Assembly (NCBI GenBank): GCA_933228675.1
Contig: OW121743.1
Location: 17,860,884 to 17,924,883, forward strand
Source: Stomorhina lunata
Taxonomy: Eukaryota; Arthropoda; Insecta; Diptera; Rhiniidae
Direction: 5' to 3'
DNA length: 64,000 bases
Under the pieces are notes generated by a model that saw nothing but the letters and a program-made list of their open reading frames with translations, did no database searches and was not told where the DNA came from. Positions 57,615 through 64,000 of the stretch are shown in pieces. The translations under genes and the position numbers were made by a program. Position 1 is the first letter of the stretch, and each line of letters opens with the position of its first letter.

Positions 57615-57730
57615 GATATCTTAGCCACTTGATTTAGCCGATATCTTGGCCTGAAGAGTACTACAGAGTTATGGGAGCTTAAAACAGATTTCCTTCCCGA
57701 ATAGGCCGATAAAAGAAAGGAGGAAAGATG
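57615..57730 (-). pseudogene. I-like RNase H upstream piece
   Basis: The plus-strand phrase GCTTAAAACAGATTTCCTTC matches the I-like copy 1 phrase at about 55245-55265 (GCCTAAAACAAATTTCGTTC) in the same orientation. This places it upstream of the DSQAA box on the minus strand. Confidence 0.5.
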
Positions 57731-57839
57731 TCTGTTTCAACGAAAGAAAAGAGAAACAGCGCTAGTGTAAGGATATTGAGATGTAAAAAAGTCGTAATGA
57801 TGCCAGAAATTTTTTCCAGCGAATAAAGCATCAGACTGA

Positions 57840-58377
57840 GGGCTATGGTATGGACATTGCCTCCTGTAAAGACCAACAAGGAAACCTGATGACAGAAAGA
57901 GATAGCGTTCTGAGAAGCTGAAGGGAACAGATTGTTGGTATTTGATAATAGCGGTGATGAAGATAACCCCTTTTAATTTAATGATGATGGTGTAGAGTGA
58001 ACACCGCCCAGTCAAGAAGAGGTTAAAGTAAAGCTACTTAACCTCTTAATACGGGTTGAATAATAGTAAAGCAGCAGAATCTAAAGGCTTACCGGCGGAG
58101 TTGTTTAAGATTGGAGGTGATGGATTGGTAAGGAGCATGCATCAACTTACATAGAGTATTTGGTTGGAAGAACGTATGACCGGAGATTGGAATCTTAGTA
58201 TACCGTACATAAGGAAGGAGGTAAAACTACATACGGCAATTATACAGGCACAAGTCTCCTACCCACCGCGTATAAGATATTGTCTTGCATTCTGTGTGAA
58301 AAATTAAAAACGAAACGAAAATTTAAATAATTGGCCCTTGTCAATGTGACTTTAGACCTCGTAAATCCACCACTGAC
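57840..58377 (+). pseudogene. RTE reverse transcriptase N-terminal part
   Basis: Contains DIASCKDQQGNLMTERDSV, then KAAGSDGLPAELFKIGGDGL and TAYKILSCILCEKLK, recognisable RT fingers sequence of the RTE clade. A shifted frame at 58330-58377 gives IGPCQCDFRPRKSTTD. The glutamine codon that should follow is the CAG target site of the MITE at 58381-58690, and the RT continues after it at 58691. Several stops, so it is dead. Confidence 0.8.
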
Positions 58378-58380
58378 CAG

Positions 58381-58690
58381 GGGCCAAATTACCGCATTCG
58401 ATATCGATCGAAAACTCAGACTTTTAAGCGAATATTGTGAAGTTTACTTTAGGGATGTTCAAAGTTACTTTGATGCCAAAAGTTTATTGGAATTTGGTAT
58501 CCATTTTGATTCCTTTTTAAAAATATATAGTTTAATTAAAACTCTTTTAATATCTTTTGGCAAATGACTTCTAAAAAATATAGTAAACCGTGCATTTTTT
58601 AAATAATTTTGATTATCCTTAAAGTATGCTATCCAAATGTTTTGAAAATAGCTAAGATTTCGATCGATATCGAATGCCGTAATTTGGCCC
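58381..58690 (-). mobile_element. Harbinger-like MITE II inside RTE reverse transcriptase
   Basis: A 310-bp element from GGGCCAAATTACCGCATTCG to ..GAATGCCGTAATTTGGCCC, flanked by CAG at 58378-58380 and 58691-58693. The terminal inverted repeats are about 34 bp and nearly perfect. Reverse orientation of subfamily II. The host reading frame independently confirms that one CAG is duplicated. Confidence 0.96.
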
Positions 58691-58762
58691 CAGTTTTTCA
58701 AATCTTAAAAAAACACGATAAACCTGTCGAAAGCTACCACCTATTCGTCGATTACAAGGCCG
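58691..58762 (+). pseudogene. RTE reverse transcriptase, continuation with motif A
   Basis: After the MITE, a frame reads ILKKHDKPVESYHLFVDYKA AF, including the motif A aspartate of the RT catalytic site. It is cut off by a second MITE fragment at about 58772. Confidence 0.8.
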
Positions 58763-58771
58763 CTTTTTAAT

Positions 58772-58867
58772 GTTGTATTAAGCTTTTTGCAAAATAAATT
58801 ATTTTGAAAATCCCTAAAGTATGTTACACAATATTTGCTTAATATATCGGATGTGGCGATTTGGCCC
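58772..58867 (+). mobile_element. Harbinger-like MITE I, right end only
   Basis: From AGCTTTTTGCAAAATAAATT to GATGTGGCGATTTGGCCC, followed by CTG (58868-58870). The left part is missing. Confidence 0.8.
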
Positions 58868-58870
58868 CTG

Positions 58871-59976
58871 GATTATTTCATTATAAACAGAAATTGTCTA
58901 ATTTTAAATCGCAGTTCCCTTAAATAGCACAATTTTCTCGTTAAACAAACATATAAAATATTGCCTATCTTTAGGCTTCGCAAACATATCTTATCTTCTT
59001 AAAACTTAATGCCCTTAAATCAAACTCAAACACTTTCACAAAATGCATCTTAAAATAAAACACAAAAAGGACTTAATTGAAATTTCATTGTTAATGGGAA
59101 ACGTGTGTTTGTTACAAAAAATTCTTTATTGCATATGTTCAGGGGAGTGTGTGTCTTGTTAGATAATTATATAGTCAAAAGAAAACTGACTGCGAGAAAG
59201 TCTTAAGGGAATTATGAAATTGCACAAAAGTAAAAGCTTACATGTGTCAACATTATAACTCCAGGGAATTCAAAAAAGACAAAAGCCAAATTGAAAAAAA
59301 AAATCTATTAAGTCTAAAAATAAACCAAAATAAAATTATCTCTAATAAAAGCAGAATAAAGTGCAAAACTAAGTGCATTAAGGCATAACAAAAAAAGAAA
59401 AAGAATGGTAATTTTATTAGGTGACAAATATGTTTTTTAAGGAATATCTTTAGTTTAAGGAAATTTTATGCTTATGCTCTTGTTTGATTTGGGGAGGGTT
59501 TGACCTCTACCCTTAATTGTGGCTTTTTGTTGTTATTTGCTAAGAAAAAAAATCTGTGTTTTTTTAATATCGGGGGTGGTTTGTTGAACCTGATTTGTTA
59601 TACAATCGTCAGGTTCGTGGTTTTTATGAAACATGTCATTAAAATGTGTTTTTAAGTTTATTATCATGTTGCATAGTTTTTGGCGTGTGTTTGTAATTAA
59701 CATAAATTTAACCACAAATTTGTGGGCAGTTTTTTTTTTGTTATACTAATTTGTCACGCCAACAAGGTGTTAGCCTGTCACTAAGAGATATATAATATTA
59801 ATTAAAATATGCTGAAGTACAATTTTAATGAAACTTAGAAAAACAATTAATAAACTAAATAATTAAAGTCGGTCAAGCCTGACTCTAAGAAACCCTAAAC
59901 CTTTGGGGTATTATGTGGACCGAGGTAACATGTGAATTGATAATTCAGTGTTGATTTAGACCATTATTTCTATATC
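58871..59976. other. A+T-rich spacer, no gene seen
   Basis: No arrays or recognised elements. A 60-codon minus-strand frame at 59533-59715 has no domain. Confidence 0.5.
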
Positions 59977-60127
59977 GAAACATATGACTTTTAAGCAAAT
60001 ATTGCGGAACATAACTTAAGAATTTAAAAAAAATAGCAAAAAGTTTCATAAAATTTGACATCTAAACATATTCGTTTGTTTGTCAAAACATTTAGCTTAA
60101 ATGAAATTCTTTTACTATCAGGGAACT
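59977..60127 (-). mobile_element. Harbinger-like MITE I fragment
   Basis: ACTTTTAAGCAAATATTGCG through TTCGTTTGTTTGTCAAAACA to CTATCAGGGAAC matches the same part of the reverse-oriented copy at 51968. Both ends are missing, and it is joined directly to a forward MITE II fragment. Confidence 0.75.
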
Positions 60128-60192
60128 TCGACCGATATCCATTAAAATATAAGATATTTCAGAAACATTTGTATAGCATACTTTAAGGATAA
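60128..60192 (+). mobile_element. MITE II, left piece of split copy
   Basis: CGACCGATATCC then AAACATTTGTATAGCATACT and TTAAGGATAA. The copy continues at 61922 with TAATCAATATTATTT. Host to the foldback element at 60193-61921. Confidence 0.8.
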
Positions 60193-61921
60193 CACAGGGC
60201 AACAGTAAAAATGTGCTCGAGTAACAGCTATTTACATTTGAGGTATCATGGCTACCTTAGTACAAAAATGGTAAAATTTTTAAATTCTATGGCAAGATTT
60301 TTAATTTTTTTTTTTTTTTAAATTGCAATTTTTTTTAGTCGTTTCTTCAAATAATTAATGATAACTCAAAAACTACTGGGCCGATATTATTAAAATAAAA
60401 TCAGCAAAATTAAGATTTACATAGTCTTTGATTCGTCTATATATCGCGTTTCAATCGCATCAATAGTATCAGAGTTATAATAAAAAATTTAAGAAAAAAA
60501 TATATTTTTTATGTAAAAATGCCAAAAAATTTTGTTTTAAAAAAATCATGAAAAATAGAAAATGGCAAAAAATGTTCAGATTCATTATTCTGTCGCAAAG
60601 CCACAAATAATAGCAACAAAACGAGATATCGACCATAAAAATCGATTGATTATTTTCGAATTTATTCACAATTAAGTGAATTCACTCATTTTCACAAAAT
60701 TTTATATTTTTGCTTGATATTTTAGAATTTCAGGGAGTGCCAGTCGGATTATTGTGAGATTTGGTGAAGAACTTTCACCCACAAAATTTTAGCCAAATTG
60801 GGCAACGCTAACACGTGTCGCCCAGGTCCTAAAGCTGACAAATCAAGTTTATATCGGAAAAATTTTATAATTCTTAAGTTTTTGCAAAATTAACGCTATT
60901 TATTGCCCCTTTTGCAAAAAAAGTGGATCCTGTTCCTTAGGTCAAACACAATGAGATTTCCTATAAGCTACATATCTTTAAAATCGGTTAAACAGTTTTC
61001 GAGTTATTAAAATTTTCACTGGCCATTACAAGGATCCAGGTATGCCGAATGTTATAAATGTACCTCTGGTGCCCTGAGATCGTATCATATTACCCCCTCT
61101 TCACATTATTGGAAAAATCATTGCGTTTGCACTAAGAACCACTTATTTGCAAAAGGAGGAATAAATAGCTTTCATTTTGCAAAAACTGAAAATTTGTCAA
61201 TTTTTTTCGATCTAAACGCTATTTTTCAGATTTGGGGCCTATGCGCTACGTGTTAACGTTGTCCAATTAGACTAAAATTTTGTGGGTGGAAGTTTCTCAC
61301 CAAATCTCACAATAATCCGACATGCACCCCTTGAAATTGGAAAATTTATTTTTTTCATACATTTGAAAACCCGCCATAATGCGTATATCAAGCAAAAAAC
61401 TAAAATTTTGTGAAAATGAGCGAATTCACTAAATTGTGAATAAATTCGAAAAAATCAATCGATTTTTATGGTCGATATCTCATTTTGTTGCTATTATATG
61501 TCGCTATGCGATAAAATAATAAATCTAAAAGTTTTTTGCCGTTTTCGATTTTTCATGATTTTTTTAAAACGAAAATTTTTACCATTTTTACATAAAAAAT
61601 ATTTTTTTTCTAAAGTTTTTTATTATCACTCCGATACTATTGATCCGATTGAAAGACGATATATAGACGAATTAAAGGCTATGTAAATTTTAATTTTTCT
61701 GATTTTATTTTATTAATATCGGACTAGTAGTTTTTGAGTTATCGTTAATTATTTGAAGAAACGTCTAAAAAAATTGCAATTTAAAAAAAAAAATTAAAAA
61801 AAAAAATCTTGCCATAGAATTTTAAAATTTTACCATTTTTGTAAAAAAGGTAGTCATGATACATCAAAATTGTATAGTGGTTTTAAGAGCACATGAATTT
61901 TTTTTATTTTGTTGTGCTGTG
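60193..61921. mobile_element. 1.7-kb foldback element with long inverted arms
   Basis: Starts CACAGGGCAACA and ends with the complementary TGTTGTGCTGTG-type terminus (..GTTGTGCTGTG). The arms (about 60193-60962 and 61112-61921) are reverse complements with moderate divergence, separated by a spacer of about 150 bp. Matching open frames occur in both arms in opposite directions (60669-60475 minus, 61468-61686 plus; both contain MVDISFCCYY and FLHKKY), which confirms the arms at the protein level, although no domain is recognised and a real product is doubtful. Flanked by TAA at 60190-60192 and 61922-61924, which fits a 3-bp target duplication in the host MITE. Confidence 0.85.
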
Positions 61922-62153
61922 TAATCAATATTATTTAAAAGATGCTCAGTTTGCTTTATTTTTTTTGTAGTTATTTACCAAAAGAAGACCAATAGTAAAA
62001 AAGTTTTAATTGAACTATATCAATCAAAATGGATACCAAAATTTCAGTAAACTCTTTGCATCGAAGTAACTTTGAACATCCCTAAAGTATACTTCACAAT
62101 ATTCGCTTAAAAGTCTGAATTTTCGATCGATATCGAATGTGGTAATTTGGCCC
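61922..62153 (+). mobile_element. MITE II, right piece of split copy
   Basis: Continues subfamily II from TAATCAATATTATTT to CGAATGTGGTAATTTGGCCC, followed by CAG (62154-62156). Confidence 0.85.
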
Positions 62154-62156
62154 CAG

Positions 62157-63660
62157 AGCCTAGTATTAGGGCTGTCAAGAGATCGTCTGGGCAAATTTAA
62201 TATTTTCTAATGAAATTTCTATATAGAAAAGTTTTTCAATTCTTATTTAAACTTAAATCTGCTTAAAAAAAATTATTTTGTTAATGTCTGAAACATATAA
62301 ATAAATTGTCTGCCTGTTCTTTGCAGAATCATAACAATTTTCATGTCTAACAACAATCGAGAAGAAAATGGCTATGACTATAAGAAAAACCCGCAACTTT
62401 TCTGTGGTAAAACATTTAAGATATTACCAGTCACATTATTTAAAATACAAAATACATACCAAGTACAATTTGTTTTAATTCAAGAAAAAGAAAAACTCAA
62501 AACACTTTATGTCATAAACATAAACGATGTTACAGTCATGACTAACTCAACCAATATAAGATATTTCTACTTCTAAACTCCAGACCCTTTTCCAAACACT
62601 TACTCATATTTAAGTCTTTTTGAGGAAAAACCTAGAGAAACATAACGTTAAACTACAACAAATATAACTAGTCATTTTGACATGAAAAACCCTCTACAAT
62701 TTTACATATAAAAAATAAAATGCTCTCATGCAAAAATAAACTCATACATAGAACTTCACTCCTTCAATATTTCTAAACTGTAAATGTATTGTATTTATGT
62801 GCTCCTATAACAAGGATATAATCTTACAAGGATCATACATGTCAAAACACATACACAACAACAAAAAACATAAGAACAACAATATAAAAGTGTTGGTTGC
62901 CTTAATGAAGACGATGATGAGGCAAAAACTTCCTTTTAGCATAAAACATGAAAAACATTTCCAATAGGTATAGGACGTTTTAGAAAGCAAAAGATTGAAA
63001 AATAGAGGAGGATCGAAGGGAGGAGAGAAAGGGAGTATGATGATGGCGTGTGTGTTTGTTGCATGTATCAAGCAATTAAATAAATCACACAATCCTTGTA
63101 ATTTTCAACATCCTGTGGAAGACTTTGTTCGTTTCTACTTCATTTACACATTTCTTGTTTAACCATATGAAAAATAAAGGAAACTTTCTTTCTTTTCTTC
63201 TGCATCTGCATATCATCTAAAATATTTTCAAAATAGAAAAAGAAAATCATTGAAGTTTTTTGTACTCCGGCACTTAAAGTTTTCCAGAAAAAGAAGAAAT
63301 TTGAAAGGATGAAAACAATGAAATACACTCACTCGCATTAAGGAAATACTTTACCCATAGTCCTTGACATAGTTGTAAGCATAGCAATAGTAATAACTCT
63401 AGCTCTAAACCTACCCAGTAAAACTTTTCATTACCAAATAATGAGTTAAACAGTTAAACTATTGAACACGAACTACTTACTCATTCGCTGTTTAAGTCAT
63501 TACATTAACATGGGGATGTCATTGGAGGCAAGTACTTACCAATTGCAGAAAAGTAATGACTTGGGTAAGCAATTTGAAAGCAACAACAACAACAGCAACA
63601 ACTTTTTTGTTGTTGTTTTATTAAAAACATATATTTTTAAACGAAATACAAAATTTTTTT
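62157..63660. other. 1.5-kb spacer, no gene seen
   Basis: Short frames on both strands (62 to 95 codons) lack recognisable domains. A CAA/CAG-rich microsatellite lies at about 63578-63602. Confidence 0.5.
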
Positions 63661-63663
63661 TAT

Positions 63664-63732
63664 GATCCCATGGGGGCTCGAACCCAGACCCTCCGACTGC
63701 TAGGCAGAGACTCTTCCACTGAGCTACTTCAT
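63664..63732 (-). tRNA. tRNA-like sequence, probable pseudogene or SINE head
   Basis: On the minus strand there is an A box (TAGCTCAGTGG), a CTAGCAG loop that would place AGC (Ala) in the anticodon position, and a perfect B box (GGGTTCGAGCCC). The anticodon stem has one mismatch and the 5' and 3' acceptor arms do not pair, so a functional tRNA-Ala is unlikely. A tRNA-derived SINE head or decayed tRNA is more probable. Confidence 0.5.
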
Positions 63733-64000
63733 ATGTTGAAAACTTAGCAGCTTATAATTAATATAAACAATTTTTATTTTTAGATCCAAAATCATGTGAA
63801 AATAACTTTGTTTTTCCCTGCTTTTTTTGCTTTGTTGTAATTTTTGAAAAAAATATTTTTATACGATTTTTTGTAATTATTTTAAAACTTTTTTAAAATT
63901 ATTTTAAAACTTAAACAATTTAAATCTTCTTTTTTGTATAAGTTTTTACATAAGATTGACTCTTACTTACTTAAATGTTACAACCTGTTAAGGTCAAAGT
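63733..64000. other. A+T-rich end of window
   Basis: Nothing recognised. Confidence 0.5.

Noticed and set aside
62805..63092. 95-codon minus-strand frame
   Set aside because: Low-complexity hydrophobic translation in A+T-rich spacer; no supporting signal.
63664..63732. Functional tRNA-Ala(AGC)
   Set aside because: Acceptor arms do not pair and the anticodon stem has a mismatch; kept only as a tRNA-like sequence.

Overview
The window looks like a repeat-dominated stretch of heterochromatin-like or intergenic DNA from an insect, most likely a cyclorrhaphan (calyptrate-type) fly. The reasons are strong A+T richness, tRNA-derived SINE heads, short dispersed repeats ending in GACGGACA-type tandems, Helitron-like 3' ends (..CAGCTAGT), and degenerate RTE-type and I-type non-LTR retrotransposons. 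I see no intact host protein-coding gene and no rRNA. The only recognisable protein-coding sequence belongs to broken retrotransposons. Species assignment is inference.

Layout. 1-4845: 31-bp satellite A. 5.5-9.1 kb: a hairpin element, a MITE, a tRNA-like fragment and a fly-type dispersed repeat. 11.06-11.75 kb: a MITE split by a Helitron-like element that carries a long hairpin. 12.37-14.97 kb: a 12-bp array followed by a 7-bp array. 15.7-19.7 kb: 31/32-bp satellite B, apparently grown inside a MITE. 21.66-26.3 kb: an almost perfect 11-bp array with a 200-N gap. 27.4-29.8, 31.5-34.1 and 35.7-39.2 kb: three blocks (C, D, E) of one palindromic 31-bp satellite. 40.35-41.45 kb: the same 11-bp array as at 21.7 kb, but inverted. 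42.6-48.5 kb: MITE, RTE and Helitron-like nest with a 132-bp tandem array. 49.0-52.4 kb: a 12-bp array passing into an 11-bp array, interrupted by three MITEs. 54.4-58.9 kb: I-like retrotransposon fragments (minus strand) invaded by RTE copies (plus strand), a SINE and MITEs. 60.2-61.9 kb: a 1.7-kb foldback element inserted in a MITE. 63.7 kb: a degenerate tRNA-like sequence.

Two themes stand out. First, about 12 copies or pieces of one MITE family (two subfamilies) share a roughly 34-bp terminal inverted repeat beginning GGGGCCAAATTACCGC. In all five two-ended copies with clean edges they are flanked by matching 3-bp CTG or CAG direct repeats. Two copies sit inside tandem arrays and one inside a reverse-transcriptase reading frame, and in each case removing the element plus one CWG restores the array phase or the frame. 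This fits a PIF/Harbinger-like element with CWG target sites. Second, five large arrays share a 31-bp period (about three helical turns) and a dyad-symmetric architecture although their sequences differ, and the other arrays are mostly 11- or 12-mers. Tandem arrays make up roughly two fifths of the window.
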